Shown: piece by piece, positions 1 through 11,663 of the stretch
Numbering within the stretch: the first letter of the stretch is position 1
How the letters are laid out: the number at the start of each line of letters is the position of its first letter
Assembly (NCBI GenBank): GCA_947852905.1
Contig: CANTVF010000002.1
Location: 248,001 to 312,000 of the forward strand
Origin: an uncultured Tidjanibacter sp.
GTDB lineage: Bacteria; Bacteroidota; Bacteroidia; Bacteroidales; Rikenellaceae
Length of the DNA stretch: 64,000 nt
Direction: 5' to 3'
The notes under the pieces: model-generated
Database searches by the model: none
Told to the model about the DNA's origin: nothing
Seen by the model: the letters and a program-made list of their open reading frames with translations, nothing else
Position numbers and translations under genes: made by a program

Positions 1-706
1 ACCCCTCCCACCCGGCCGGAATCTCCACTATATCGCCGCGGCGAGGAGCCAGCTTCTGCTGTAGAAAGACAGGAAGGTCTACCTTGCCGACGAAACATAT
101 TCCCTGCGAATCCTTACGTTTGGCGGTCGCCAGCTTCTGTTCGGCGGCTATGCGTCTCACCTCCGATTTCAGCATGTCGCCTATCGGAAACATGGCCTTG
201 GCCAGCTGTCCCTGCGATAACTGACACAGGAAATAACTCTGATCCTTGTTAGGATCCGAGCCTGCCAGCAAACGGTGATACTCTTTACCGTCCACCACTT
301 CGTCCTCCCGGCGGCAATAATGCCCCGTCGCGACATAATCGGCGCCGAGCCGCAAAGCCTCTTCGAGAAAAGCGTCGAACTTTATCTCCCTGTTGCACAA
401 CACGTCGGGATTCGGCGTGCGTCCCCGCTCGTATTCGGCGAACATATAATCCACCACACGTGTCCGGTATTGTTCGCTGAGATCTACGAAATGGAACGGT
501 ATGTCGAGCTTCTTGGCGACGAGTTCCGCAAAGACCTGATCGTCATACCACGGGCAGTCTCCTTCGAGCGTCCCGGCCGTATCGTGCCAGTTGCGCATGA
601 ACAATCCGACAACGTCATATCCCTGTTCTTTCAACAGCCATGCGGCCACCGACGAATCCACGCCGCCGGAAAGTCCGACTACAACCCTTGTTTTACCGTT
701 TTCCAT
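1..706 (-). CDS. mnmA: tRNA-specific 2-thiouridylase MnmA (truncated by window edge at its 3' end)
   Basis: Minus-strand reading from ATG at 706: [42 protein letters not shown]...; SGGVDSS PP-loop and GICFVGK motif; open to window start. Confidence 0.95.
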   Translation of the reverse strand, partial: MENGKTRVVVGLSGGVDSSVAAWLLKEQGYDVVGLFMRNWHDTAGTLEGDCPWYDDQVFAELVAKKLDIPFHFVDLSEQYRTRVVDYMFAEYERGRTPNPDVLCNREIKFDAFLEEALRLGADYVATGHYCRREDEVVDGKEYHRLLAGSDPNKDQSYFLCQLSQGQLAKAMFPIGDMLKSEVRRIAAEQKLATAKRKDSQGICFVGKVDLPVFLQQKLAPRRGDIVEIPAGWEG

Positions 707-1004
707 ATCCGCAAAGGTACTACAAAATACGTTTCGTCATAACCCACCGACAAGACACATATTCCAGCCCATACACGCCGGATGCCTTTAAACGATACCT
801 GTCGTAAAACAGTGGGGATGTGCCAAAACTCTGAGTTTTGACACATCCCCATTAAGATGCGTAAAAAAGGGAAGAAAGCAACGCCGGGAGTGTGAGGGCG
901 AGGGTAATTACGGCAAGTAAATGACTTAGCCCGAATCACGACAGTACCGAGCAGATTGCCCGTTATGACACACCTTCACATACGTACACGGCTATATCTG
1001 CTGG

Positions 1005-2186
1005 CTACATATAGATAGCGTTCAGTCTGGCCAGACACAATCTGTACTCGAGTTCCGTTCTGATACTCGTTTCGAGCGTGGTGTAAAACGTGTCCACTCC
1101 GGAATAATAGTCCACTATGGTGATCTGGCCGGCTTCGAGGGTACGTCTCATCATATTCACATAGTCGCCAGCATCGGGCATATTGCCGAACGCATCGAGC
1201 AGATCGCCCATATAAACGGCCTTCTGGTACATCTCCGTAACGGTAGCACGCATCTGGGCTGCGGCTGCCTCGGTATTAAGTTTAGCCGCATGACTCATGG
1301 CTTTGGCTCGTTTTACATTATGCCTGTTGGAGAATATCGGAATGCTCAATCCCGCAGTAAATCCGTTGGAGTTCTCATCCATGGCATACTCGTATTTATA
1401 ACCGAGTTCCACCTTGGGCAACGCCTGCTGACGGCTGAGCCTGACATCGTACTCCGAATCCGTTTCCTTAAGGCGCGACACGGCCAACTCCGGATCGTAC
1501 TCCTCCCAGTCCGCGAGCAACCTGTCCAGTTCCACGAGGCTTTCAGCCGGAGGCATCGTAAAATCGCACTCCACGGCAATCCCCCCGTTCAGATTCACGA
1601 GTTTCTGCATCAGCTCGATGATACGCATGTCTATCTGCGAAACGCTTTCACGGACGGCAAGATACTCCATCTCGGTACGGTTCTTATCTATCGCCGTGGC
1701 ATCACCCGTCTCGTATCGTGAGGCATACAGCGCCGCCACATGCCGTGTAGCTTCCAGACGCGGACGCACCACGGCCGACAGCCGTTTCATAGCGCACAAC
1801 TCCAGATATGTCTGTTTGGCATCGAGCAATATCTGTTGCCGCAGACCGGCATATTCCGACTCGTACTGCCCGGCGAGATTGCGCGCTTTCCTGTTGCGGG
1901 TAACATAGAGCATTGGTAGGTCGAACTCCTGCGACACTTCGAGCTCTCCGGTATTCAACGCCTCCTGAGGCGATGCCCACGCCGTATTGTACGACACGGA
2001 CAGCGGGTCGAGGGAGTTGCCCATGCGGGCTTCGCGACTGCGCCCCTCCACGGCATACCCTTCGGCCTGCAACGTCAGGTTATTGCGTTCGACGGCCTGC
2101 AACAATTCGCCGAGTTCTCCCTGCGCCGCGGAAGGCCACCACGACAACACTGCCGCGGCGGCGATCAACATATTTCTAAAATTCAT
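1005..2186 (-). CDS. TolC-family outer membrane efflux protein (CusC-like)
   Basis: ORF 393 aa with signal peptide and coiled-coil OEP repeats; overlaps the RND pump gene by 11 bp. Confidence 0.88.
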   Translation of the reverse strand: MNFRNMLIAAAAVLSWWPSAAQGELGELLQAVERNNLTLQAEGYAVEGRSREARMGNSLDPLSVSYNTAWASPQEALNTGELEVSQEFDLPMLYVTRNRKARNLAGQYESEYAGLRQQILLDAKQTYLELCAMKRLSAVVRPRLEATRHVAALYASRYETGDATAIDKNRTEMEYLAVRESVSQIDMRIIELMQKLVNLNGGIAVECDFTMPPAESLVELDRLLADWEEYDPELAVSRLKETDSEYDVRLSRQQALPKVELGYKYEYAMDENSNGFTAGLSIPIFSNRHNVKRAKAMSHAAKLNTEAAAAQMRATVTEMYQKAVYMGDLLDAFGNMPDAGDYVNMMRRTLEAGQITIVDYYSGVDTFYTTLETSIRTELEYRLCLARLNAIYM

Positions 2187-5100
2187 GATCGTCCTTGTTT
2201 TTCGTTACATATTCGCCGGAAACAGCACTTTTCGCCGCCGCGGCCTTACGCCTGCGACCACCGAAAACGACATACATGACCGGCATTACGAATCCGTTCA
2301 GAAGCGTAGCGCTCACCAGACCGCCGAGTATCACCTGAGCCATGGGGCTCTGTATCTCGTTGCCCGGCACATCTCCGTTGATGGCCAACGGCACGAGCGC
2401 GAGCGCCGTAGTCAGCGAAGTCATCAATATGGGCGTCAGCCTGTCGAGCGAACCGTGTACCACGGCCTCGTGCAACGGAACTCCTTCGGCACGCAAATGT
2501 TCGTATCGCGACACGAGCAATATACCGTTGCGCACCGATATGCCGAACAGAGATATGAAACCGATAATGGCCGGAATGCTCACTACGCCCGAAGTAATCC
2601 ATACACTCGCGACACCTCCTATCAGTGCGAACGGCAAATTGATCATGACCATGGCAGTCAGAGGCAAGCTTTTGAACTCCTGATAAAGCAACATGAACAC
2701 CACGAGCAGAGCGAGCACGGAGGCGAGGAGCAATGTCCGCGAAGCCGACTGCTGGCTCTCGAACTGGCCGCCGTACTCCACATAATATCCCTCAGGCATT
2801 ACTACCTCTTCCTTTATGTTGCGCTTGATACTCTCCACTGCCCCGCCGAGGTCGCCGCCGACCACATTGGCCGAAACGACGATCTTGCGTTTCACATTCT
2901 CGCGACTTATCGTATTCGGTCCCGACGACGACTCCAGATCGGCGATATAGCTCAAAGGTACCTTCACTCCAGAGGCTCCGTCTACCAGAATATCTCCCAT
3001 GCGGGCCATGGTGCTGCGGCTGTCGTCGGCGACCTTTACCGTCAGGTCGAACGTACTGTTACCCTCGTACACCTGCGACACGGCTTCACCCGACAACAGC
3101 ACGGATACCGCCTCGTTGAACATCGGCATCGTCACGCCGTACATAGCCATCGCCTCGCGGCGCGGCACTATCTTGAACTGCGGACGTTCCACCTGCTGCT
3201 CCACATTCACGTCGGTAATTCCCTCCACGTCGGAGATAGCCGCGCTTATCTGGGTGGCGAGCGTATACATGCGGTTCAGATCCTCGCCGAACAGTTTGAT
3301 GGCGATATTGGCTTTGGTACCCGACAACATGGCGTCTATACGGTGCGAAATCGGCTGTCCTACCTCCACAGTCAGTCCACGCAGTTCCCCCAAACGATGA
3401 CGCACGTCGGCCAGAAATTCGTCGCGCTTGCGGTCTTTCAATTCAAACGGAGCCTCTATCTCGGAGGCGTTCACTCCGAGGGCATGCTCGTCCAGTTCGG
3501 CACGCCCCGTCTTGCGTGCAACGGTACGTATCTCCGGTATCTCCAGCAATATCTCCTCAACCATACGTCCCATGCGGTCGGACTCTTCGAGTGATACACC
3601 CGGCATGGTAGCCACGTTTATGGTCAGCGACCCCTCGTTGAACGGCGGCAGGAAACTGCTTCCGAGCGTGGCGAATACAGCTATGGCGCCGACCAGAAGC
3701 ACCGAAACCGATATTATCACGGCCTTGCCGTGGCCGAGTACCCATTCGAGCGCAGATTTGTATCCGCGTTTTATGAATGCCGTGACGGGAGCCTCCTTCA
3801 TTCCGCGACGCATGGCCTTGGGTCCGGTGAGCATATAGCTGGACATAACCGGCGTCAGCGTCACGGCAACCAGCAGAGAGGCGAGCAGCGATACTATGAA
3901 CGCGAGACCGAGCGGTTTCAACATACGTCCCTCCATACCGCCGAGGAAGAACAGCGGCACGAATGCCACTATCGTTATGAACGTAGCGTTAACTATCGAA
4001 ACACGTATCTCGCGCGAGGCGTCGTACACCACTCTCAAGGGATTCTCCCTGCGCTCCTTAGGCAGGGCATAGTTCTCCCTCAACCGTTTGTACACGTTCT
4101 CGACGTCTATTATGGCATCGTCTACCAGCGACCCTATGGCTATGGCCATACCGCCGAGACTCATGGTATTGATAGTCTGCCCGAACAGCCTCATCACGAT
4201 GATCGCTATCAATAGCGACAACGGCATGGCCGTAAGCGAAATGACCGTGACACGACCGTTCATCAGGAACACGAGCAACACGATAACAACGAAAAACGCG
4301 CCTTCGAGTATGGAACGCTGTATATTGGATATGGAACTGTCTATGAAACGCGACTGACGAAATATGTCGGTCGATACGGTCACATCCTCCGGAAACGACT
4401 CGCGCAGTTCTCCGATAACGTCGTCGAGCGTATGAGTAAGCTCTATCGTACTGGTGTACGGCTGCTTTGTAACGGTAATGAGTACGGCTTCCTTACCGCG
4501 TACCGACGCAAGTCCCAGTTGCGGAGCCTTGGCACCTATCCTGACCTCGGCGATGTCGCTGAAGACCACCGGATCGCCGCTGTCGGTCAGGCATACGAGA
4601 CTGCCGGCGATCTTCTCCGTATCCACCGTGGAAGCCATTCCGCGCACTATGTATTCGTTGCCGTACTCGTACAGCACACCGCCGGACGAATTGCGGTTCA
4701 TCTGGTCGGCCGCTTCGAGTACGTCGCCGAGCGTCACGCCCAAAGCGTTCATCTTCTCCGGCGACAGCAATATCTGATACTCCTTGATGTCGCCGCCTAT
4801 GACCGCCACCTGCGACACGCCCGCCACGGAAAGCAATCGCGGACGGACCACCCAGTCGGCCATGGTACGCAGCTCTTCGAGCGAGGTGTCGCCGTCGGCC
4901 GTAAGACCTACTATCATCATCTCGCCCAGTATGGACGACTGCGGTCCCAGCGTCGGTTGTCCAGCCGAAGGAGGCAGCTGCTCCTCTACCGAAACCAGAC
5001 GTTCGGAAACGATCTGGCGCGCTATGTATATGTCCGTATCCCAATCGAACTCTACCCATACCACCGAAAACCCGGTAGTGGACTGCGAACGGACACGGCG

Positions 5101-5337
5101 CACGTCGGTAGCACCGTTGAGAGATGTCTCTATAGGAAATGTAACGAGCCGCTCGACCTCTTCGGCCGCCATTCCCTGCGCCTCGGTCATTACGACTACC
5201 GTCGGAGCGTTAAGGTCGGGAAAGACGTCCACCTCCATGCGCGTTGTAACCCACACTCCCGCAACGGCCAACAGCACTGCGGCTATGACTATCGAAAGTC
5301 TGTTGCGCAGTGAAAAACTTATGATTCTGTTAAGCAT
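2176..5337 (-). CDS. CusA/CzcA-family heavy-metal efflux RND transporter permease
   Basis: 1053 aa; RND features (DVFPDLNAPTVVVMTEAQGMAAEEVERLVTFPIE, GGMAIAIGSLVDDAIIDVENV). Confidence 0.95.
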   Translation of the reverse strand: MLNRIISFSLRNRLSIVIAAVLLAVAGVWVTTRMEVDVFPDLNAPTVVVMTEAQGMAAEEVERLVTFPIETSLNGATDVRRVRSQSTTGFSVVWVEFDWDTDIYIARQIVSERLVSVEEQLPPSAGQPTLGPQSSILGEMMIVGLTADGDTSLEELRTMADWVVRPRLLSVAGVSQVAVIGGDIKEYQILLSPEKMNALGVTLGDVLEAADQMNRNSSGGVLYEYGNEYIVRGMASTVDTEKIAGSLVCLTDSGDPVVFSDIAEVRIGAKAPQLGLASVRGKEAVLITVTKQPYTSTIELTHTLDDVIGELRESFPEDVTVSTDIFRQSRFIDSSISNIQRSILEGAFFVVIVLLVFLMNGRVTVISLTAMPLSLLIAIIVMRLFGQTINTMSLGGMAIAIGSLVDDAIIDVENVYKRLRENYALPKERRENPLRVVYDASREIRVSIVNATFITIVAFVPLFFLGGMEGRMLKPLGLAFIVSLLASLLVAVTLTPVMSSYMLTGPKAMRRGMKEAPVTAFIKRGYKSALEWVLGHGKAVIISVSVLLVGAIAVFATLGSSFLPPFNEGSLTINVATMPGVSLEESDRMGRMVEEILLEIPEIRTVARKTGRAELDEHALGVNASEIEAPFELKDRKRDEFLADVRHRLGELRGLTVEVGQPISHRIDAMLSGTKANIAIKLFGEDLNRMYTLATQISAAISDVEGITDVNVEQQVERPQFKIVPRREAMAMYGVTMPMFNEAVSVLLSGEAVSQVYEGNSTFDLTVKVADDSRSTMARMGDILVDGASGVKVPLSYIADLESSSGPNTISRENVKRKIVVSANVVGGDLGGAVESIKRNIKEEVVMPEGYYVEYGGQFESQQSASRTLLLASVLALLVVFMLLYQEFKSLPLTAMVMINLPFALIGGVASVWITSGVVSIPAIIGFISLFGISVRNGILLVSRYEHLRAEGVPLHEAVVHGSLDRLTPILMTSLTTALALVPLAINGDVPGNEIQSPMAQVILGGLVSATLLNGFVMPVMYVVFGGRRRKAAAAKSAVSGEYVTKNKDDHEF

Positions 5338-5349
5338 AACGCACGGGGA

Positions 5350-6594
5350 TTAATGGGTATGACCATGCGGTATGGCACCCGAAGCGGATGCCATTTTGAC
5401 ATTCACGGCACCTTTAGTAACCACCCGTTCGCCGCCTTGCAGACCTCCGAGTATCTCGACATGTTCGCCGTCGTCGGCTCCGAGCGACACCTCCTGCCGG
5501 CGATAACAGTTATCGTCGAGCTGTATGTAGACATAATAAAGTCCCTGCTGTTCGGTTATGGCGCTCAACGGCAATGTCAACACGTCGTCGCGTTCGCGAC
5601 CGAGCAATGCCACGTCCGCATACGCGCCGTCAGGGAAACGCCCCCCGCCGTCGAACTCGAAAACCACCGGAATCATCGAAGAACCGGCATCCACTATACG
5701 ACCCGCAGTATACAGACGTCCGCCGAGCGACGATACGTTCTCGTATCCGTCCGAAGCAGGCAACCGGAAATTGGCATCCGTCACATCGGCAAGCCTGTCG
5801 AAATAACGTTGCGACACCAGCGCCTTCAACTGCATGCGCCCCGATCCGGCTATGGTAGCCAACGGCTGTCCCATCTCCACATAATCGCCCGGAGCCACCG
5901 ACATCTGCGACACATATCCCGTTTCCGGAGCCTTCACGACGATACCCTTCTCATCGGAAACCTTGACCGGATCGTATTCCGCCTTGGCACGCAGATATTC
6001 GCCCTCGGCGGCAAGATAATCGCGCTGGGTGACTAACTTATCCTCATAAAGCGCCTTTACGCGCCGGTAATCGGACTCGGCCTGCTCGAACGCGATCCTC
6101 GCCTTCAGGACGGCATCGCCGGAGGCCAGATTACCGGAGGCCAGCCTGAAAAGCCCCTGTCCAGCCTTCACCGCCGAGTTCACCATGACGCGGCCGTCGA
6201 TAAAGGTCACTACACCGGCGATAGGCGCCGACACCACAGAGATCTCGCTCTGGGACGCATACACGGTACCCGCACAACGTATGACTTCGCGGAAAGTCCC
6301 CCTCTCTGCCGGTCGTACCTCGAACTCCGTTCTGGCGGCCTGCTCCGCCGTGAAAACTATTTCATCCGTCTCCGCGACCTCTTCGCCGGCCGGGTGGTCA
6401 TGATCGTGTCCGTCATGCAATGCAGCCTCCTCTTCCGGAGAATGTTTTTCATGCCCGTGATCGGCACTTTCGGCCGCATGGTCATGTACAGCAACATCGG
6501 ACGAATCTGCGCCGCGTCTATTTCCGCTGCCAGCACAACCGACCGCGGCCAAAGCCACCGCAAACGCGGCGACCGCAAACAATATTTTTTTCAT
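5350..6594 (-). CDS. Efflux RND transporter periplasmic adaptor (CusB/CzcB-like) lipoprotein with His-rich N-terminal region
   Basis: MKKILFAVAAFAVALAAVGCAGSG lipoprotein signal; HDHAAESADHGHEKH...HDGHDHDH; biotinyl-lipoyl-like domains; adjacent to pump. Confidence 0.9.
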   Translation of the reverse strand: MKKILFAVAAFAVALAAVGCAGSGNRRGADSSDVAVHDHAAESADHGHEKHSPEEEAALHDGHDHDHPAGEEVAETDEIVFTAEQAARTEFEVRPAERGTFREVIRCAGTVYASQSEISVVSAPIAGVVTFIDGRVMVNSAVKAGQGLFRLASGNLASGDAVLKARIAFEQAESDYRRVKALYEDKLVTQRDYLAAEGEYLRAKAEYDPVKVSDEKGIVVKAPETGYVSQMSVAPGDYVEMGQPLATIAGSGRMQLKALVSQRYFDRLADVTDANFRLPASDGYENVSSLGGRLYTAGRIVDAGSSMIPVVFEFDGGGRFPDGAYADVALLGRERDDVLTLPLSAITEQQGLYYVYIQLDDNCYRRQEVSLGADDGEHVEILGGLQGGERVVTKGAVNVKMASASGAIPHGHTH

Positions 6595-6689
6595 AAAGAA
6601 TTTTATCCTGATTGATAGAAAGTGTCTCCCGAACGACGGGAAACCGGGTAAAACGAATCTGTCCGACACCCACATCGGAACTAATAACG

Positions 6690-7136
6690 TCAACCCATAC
6701 AATCAGGAGCGCGACAAGGAAGCGCCGCGGCAAGATAGGCGGTCATATATGTCTCCACGCCTCCGGGACGGCCGTATTCCTGAATATCCACCCGAAAACG
6801 CACTGCAGAGTCGTCTATAACCATATCCGAAACACACAACCCGCAACCGCAACAGTCGTGGTCATGGTCGTCGGATATTTCGGGAACGGCCTCTTCCCGC
6901 TCATTCTGGCTGGCGACCGCCATATGGGAATAGGGACACAACGCATCGTGCTGCCGCGGAGCATGACTTCCGTCACACAGATCATTGAGGCAACCGCCCG
7001 AAACGAGATGGGTATAATTCATGCATGCCTCCTGTCCCGTACCGTGGTGGTGGTGCGGCATGAACGCCAACATCTGCATGATTACGCAGACGAGCATCAT
7101 TGCCTTCACGAATCTGTTGTCACTCATTTTCCACAT
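6690..7136 (-). CDS. Small His/Cys-rich protein associated with metal efflux (DUF6769-like)
   Basis: Signal/TM segment then MPHHHHGTGQEAC...DDHDHDCCGCGLC; directly upstream of efflux operon; start codon uncertain (7136 or 7127). Confidence 0.65.
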   Translation of the reverse strand: MWKMSDNRFVKAMMLVCVIMQMLAFMPHHHHGTGQEACMNYTHLVSGGCLNDLCDGSHAPRQHDALCPYSHMAVASQNEREEAVPEISDDHDHDCCGCGLCVSDMVIDDSAVRFRVDIQEYGRPGGVETYMTAYLAAALPCRAPDCMG

Positions 7137-7321
7137 ACTGCACAAAAATATGACTTTTATGTCAGAAACGCAAAACGTAACCGCCATTCGGTAAAAAAGC
7201 GCAATCGACGACAGTTCGGCCCTACATACCGCACGACGCTAAATCCCTCCCTGACAATGCTTCCCGCCTGCATCCGGCTCCGCGACCATAAAATTGAAAC
7301 TCCGCAACGGGGAATAAAAAA

Positions 7322-7347
7322 GCGGCAGACTCATAAAAGTCTGCCGC
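7322..7347 (-). terminator. Rho-independent terminator of gap
   Basis: GCGGCAGACT-catAAA-AGTCTGCCGC perfect 10-bp stem followed by T-run on minus strand. Confidence 0.85.
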
Positions 7348-7403
7348 CTGTTTTTGCCGCGTCGCCGAATGGCGACTATGCGGACAATAAACCGTGCGAA
7401 CGA

Positions 7404-8414
<1,011 letters not shown>

Positions 8415-8567
8415 TTATTGTTTTAATGTTCAATATATTCAGGTCAGTCGCCGTTTACGCCGCAAATGTACGAATCTTTTATCTGCAAACCAATAAACGC
8501 GCATACCTATTGCGAGGAATTTGCCTCCCCCAGCCCAAACGCGAGGCATCCCGGCGCATGCGAAGAG

Positions 8568-9335
8568 TCACATGCCCGCCCCGCCAGCCGCATCGCGCAC
8601 CTTCTTAGCCATATTCGATGCGAAAACGAAACTGTTGAGAGCCTCGTTGTCGGTGAACAGTATATCTTTCGAAGAACCTTCCCACTCCTTGCGTCCTCCG
8701 TTTATGAACACGATCTTCTCGCCGATCTCCATGACGGAGTTCATGTCGTGGGTATTAACTATGGTCGTAATCTTGTACTCCTTCGTGATATCGTAAATCA
8801 GGCGGTCGATAACGTTGGAAGTTACCGGATCGAGCCCCGAATTGGGCTCGTCGCAGAAAAGATACTTCGGATTCATCACTATGGCGCGCGCTATGGCCAC
8901 ACGCTTTATCATACCGCCGCTCAACTCCGCCGGATAGAGATGCTCGGCACCTGTCAGATTTACACGCCGGAGACAGAACTCCACACGCTCCTTTTTAGCG
9001 GCCGCACTCTCCGAGGTAAACATGTCGAGCGGAAAACGGACGTTTTCCTCCACAGTGGATGAGTCCAACAAGGCGCCGCCCTGAAAAATCATGCCGACAT
9101 CGCGACGGATGTTCTTGCGCTCGGCGAACGACAGCGAAGTGAACGACACGTCTCCGTAGAATATGTCGCCGGAATCCACCGGATACAATCCCGCGATCGA
9201 TTTCAACAAGACCGTCTTCCCGGAGCCGCTGCGCCCTATTATCATATTGATTTCGCCGGGCATGAACTCGGCCGATATGTCCTCCAGCACGGTTTTGCCG
9301 TCGAAAGACTTATATATATGTTCGCAGCGTATCAC
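8568..9335 (-). CDS. ABC transporter ATP-binding protein (MlaF-like)
   Basis: Walker A GRSGSGKT, LSGGMIKRVAIARA signature, Walker B; adjacent MlaE-like permease. Confidence 0.93.
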   Translation of the reverse strand: MIRCEHIYKSFDGKTVLEDISAEFMPGEINMIIGRSGSGKTVLLKSIAGLYPVDSGDIFYGDVSFTSLSFAERKNIRRDVGMIFQGGALLDSSTVEENVRFPLDMFTSESAAAKKERVEFCLRRVNLTGAEHLYPAELSGGMIKRVAIARAIVMNPKYLFCDEPNSGLDPVTSNVIDRLIYDITKEYKITTIVNTHDMNSVMEIGEKIVFINGGRKEWEGSSKDILFTDNEALNSFVFASNMAKKVRDAAGGAGM

Positions 9336-10084
9336 AAATAAGATATTTGGGTTATGATGAGGTCAAACATCAGAATCAGGACCGAACTTACAACGACTGC
9401 CTTGGTACTCGCGCGCCCCACTTCAAGCGAATTGCCCTTGGCATAATATCCGTAAAATCCGGAAACCGAAGTGATTATAAAAGCGTATACGACCATTTTA
9501 ATAAGCGCGTATACGATAGAGAACAGTTTGAAATACATTTTTAGACCGGTCAGGTATACGTCCGGAATGACGATGCCAGTAATCACCGTAACCGCGTATC
9601 CGCCGACAAGTCCGACTATGATACTGAGTATGGCCAGCAACGGAAAGAACACCACCGTAGCGATCACCTTGGGCAATATCAGGTAACTGGCCGAATTGAC
9701 ACCCATGATCTCCAAAGCGTCGATCTGTTCCGTGATACGCATAGTACCTATTTCGGAAGCTATGCTCGATCCGACACGGCCGGCAAGTATCAAAGCCACG
9801 ACCGTAGAACTGAACTCCAGAATCATAGTCTCACGCGTGGCATACCCCATGAGCTCGCGCGGAATGAACGGAGACTCGAAATTGATACACATCTGCAACA
9901 TCAGCACAGCACCCATGAACACGGACACAAGTGCAACTATACCGATAGAATTGAATCCCAGCGATTCCATCTCGGCCACTATGCGTCTACGATAGACACG
10001 CCACTTCTCGGGCTTGGAGAAGACCTTGCCCATCAGTACGACGTAACGCCCTATAAGTCCGAATATATTCATATCAATTCGCAC
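9332..10084 (-). CDS. ABC transporter permease (MlaE family)
   Basis: 250 aa, MlaE-type ALEIMGVNSASYLILPKVIA; overlaps ATPase start. Confidence 0.93.
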   Translation of the reverse strand: MRIDMNIFGLIGRYVVLMGKVFSKPEKWRVYRRRIVAEMESLGFNSIGIVALVSVFMGAVLMLQMCINFESPFIPRELMGYATRETMILEFSSTVVALILAGRVGSSIASEIGTMRITEQIDALEIMGVNSASYLILPKVIATVVFFPLLAILSIIVGLVGGYAVTVITGIVIPDVYLTGLKMYFKLFSIVYALIKMVVYAFIITSVSGFYGYYAKGNSLEVGRASTKAVVVSSVLILMFDLIITQISYL

Positions 10085-10442
10085 TGTTGTCCTCTTCGCG
10101 TATCTCCTCGTATTCGACGTAATCGCCTACCTGATTGCTGACCACCTTTTTACGGGACGACCCTGTCTGCTGCACGGTCACCTCCCCGTCGCGTTTCTCA
10201 CGGCGCGCCGAACGGGTACCGCTGCCCCACGTATAGGTCCGATACTGCTCGCCGCGCTGTTCCATATCGCGCCGGAGACGGTTCATACGGTATCTGAACA
10301 CCAGCAATCCTATGATTATCAATAAGACTATTCCCATAATGATATAAAAAACGGCGCTGAGCACGTCGCCGACCGATATAAGGCCGAACAACAAAAGCAC
10401 CAGCACGATGACGAGTATATATGTCCCTATTCCAGCTCTCAT
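10074..10442 (-). CDS. DUF4834 family membrane protein
   Basis: MRAGIGTYILVIVLVLLLFGL... two hydrophobic segments then charged tail; internal start chosen over ORF-track start at 10556. Confidence 0.6.
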   Translation of the reverse strand: MRAGIGTYILVIVLVLLLFGLISVGDVLSAVFYIIMGIVLLIIIGLLVFRYRMNRLRRDMEQRGEQYRTYTWGSGTRSARREKRDGEVTVQQTGSSRKKVVSNQVGDYVEYEEIREEDNSAN

Positions 10443-10866
10443 AAACCAAGCACATTGGATTTTACAAAGATAACTCTTTTTTGCCGATATTATTGTAACG
10501 ATCCGCCGATGAATCTCACACTCTACAAGCTGCTGTTCCGGCGTAATGACCCGCACATCTATTCACGGTCCGCGATACTGATACCGCACACGTCATGCAT
10601 AGGTCGACACAATATCCGTTACGCCGTTGCCCAAAACCCGTGCCGCGATTGCAATGCCGAATTATTTTCCTACCTTTACGCAGTAGATAGGAAAACACGG
10701 CGAACAACGACCGGAGTTGCCTGTATCACGCTGGACATGCTCGCCCGGTACGCGGAAAACGCCGCAAAATTTTCGCTGTCGGCTGAATGTTTTGGCCGCT
10801 ATTTTGTATGATTAGAATCAATACACAGACTACACACAGTACAACAAATCTAAAAATCTGAAAATT

Positions 10867-11028
10867 ATGGGAAAATACATTTGCAACGTCTGCGGTTACA
10901 TATACGATCCGCAGGTGGGAGATCCGGACGGCGGCATAGCTCCGGGAACAGCATTCGAGGATATTCCTGAAGATTGGGTATGTCCGCTCTGCGGAGTGAC
11001 AAAAGACCAGTTCTCCCCGATGGACTAA
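10867..11028 (+). CDS. Rubredoxin (53 aa; below ORF-track cutoff)
   Basis: [53 protein letters not shown]; two CxxC(G) knuckles, read directly from sequence. Confidence 0.97.
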   Translation: MGKYICNVCGYIYDPQVGDPDGGIAPGTAFEDIPEDWVCPLCGVTKDQFSPMD

Positions 11029-11104
11029 ACTGCGCAACGCCGGATGCAGTCCACACTACTGCACGACCGGCAAGCGTACAAAGATAATCCTACCTAATAA
11101 AACG

Positions 11105-11133
11105 AGCCCGCACAGGAAAATTCCGTGCGGGCT
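11105..11133 (+). terminator. Bidirectional terminator between rubredoxin and DUF4293 gene
   Basis: AGCCCGCAC ... GTGCGGGCT followed by TTTT; convergent genes. Confidence 0.8.
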
Positions 11134-11188
11134 TTTCATATTCATAACGGCTGTCGGCATATATTCCGGCAAATCGCCGGCGGGAGAC

Positions 11189-11656
11189 TTATCGGATACG
11201 GTCGAGCGATTTCAGCAGACGTATATCCTTCATTATGCCGCGTATGGCGAGAAGCGTAAGAATGATAGAAAGCAGCGGGAACAATGCCGATACGCCGACC
11301 GACACGGCCGAAACATCGAAACCGCCCGCAATGCGCGACGCCCCCCACAGGTAATATATCTCGAACACGAGTATACCGGCCTGAAGCACGATCTCCACCA
11401 TGCACAAACGGAACTGCAACATCCTTTTCCTGAACAGGAATATTATGACGAACGCCAGCAGCGCAGCGACTACGATCGTAGCCGTCATGCCGTAGGTATT
11501 CAACATCAACTCTCCCGTAGCGGCATCCCTGAAACCGCAAGCGGTTATTCCGACCTCTTCCGTATCGCCGACAATGCTTCCTATAGGAAATGCGAACATC
11601 AGTCCCGTCAACAGCGCGACGAGAAAAAGGTAAAGCGATTGGATTCTCTGTATCAT
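11189..11656 (-). CDS. DUF4293 family four-TM membrane protein
   Basis: MIQRIQSLYLFLVALLTGLMFAFP... typical of the family. Confidence 0.8.
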   Translation of the reverse strand: MIQRIQSLYLFLVALLTGLMFAFPIGSIVGDTEEVGITACGFRDAATGELMLNTYGMTATIVVAALLAFVIIFLFRKRMLQFRLCMVEIVLQAGILVFEIYYLWGASRIAGGFDVSAVSVGVSALFPLLSIILTLLAIRGIMKDIRLLKSLDRIR

Positions 11657-11663
11657 AACGATT

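Noticed and set aside
1987-3594. 535-aa plus-strand ORF opposite cusC/cusA
   Set aside because: Shadow ORF; the minus-strand RND pump is unambiguous.
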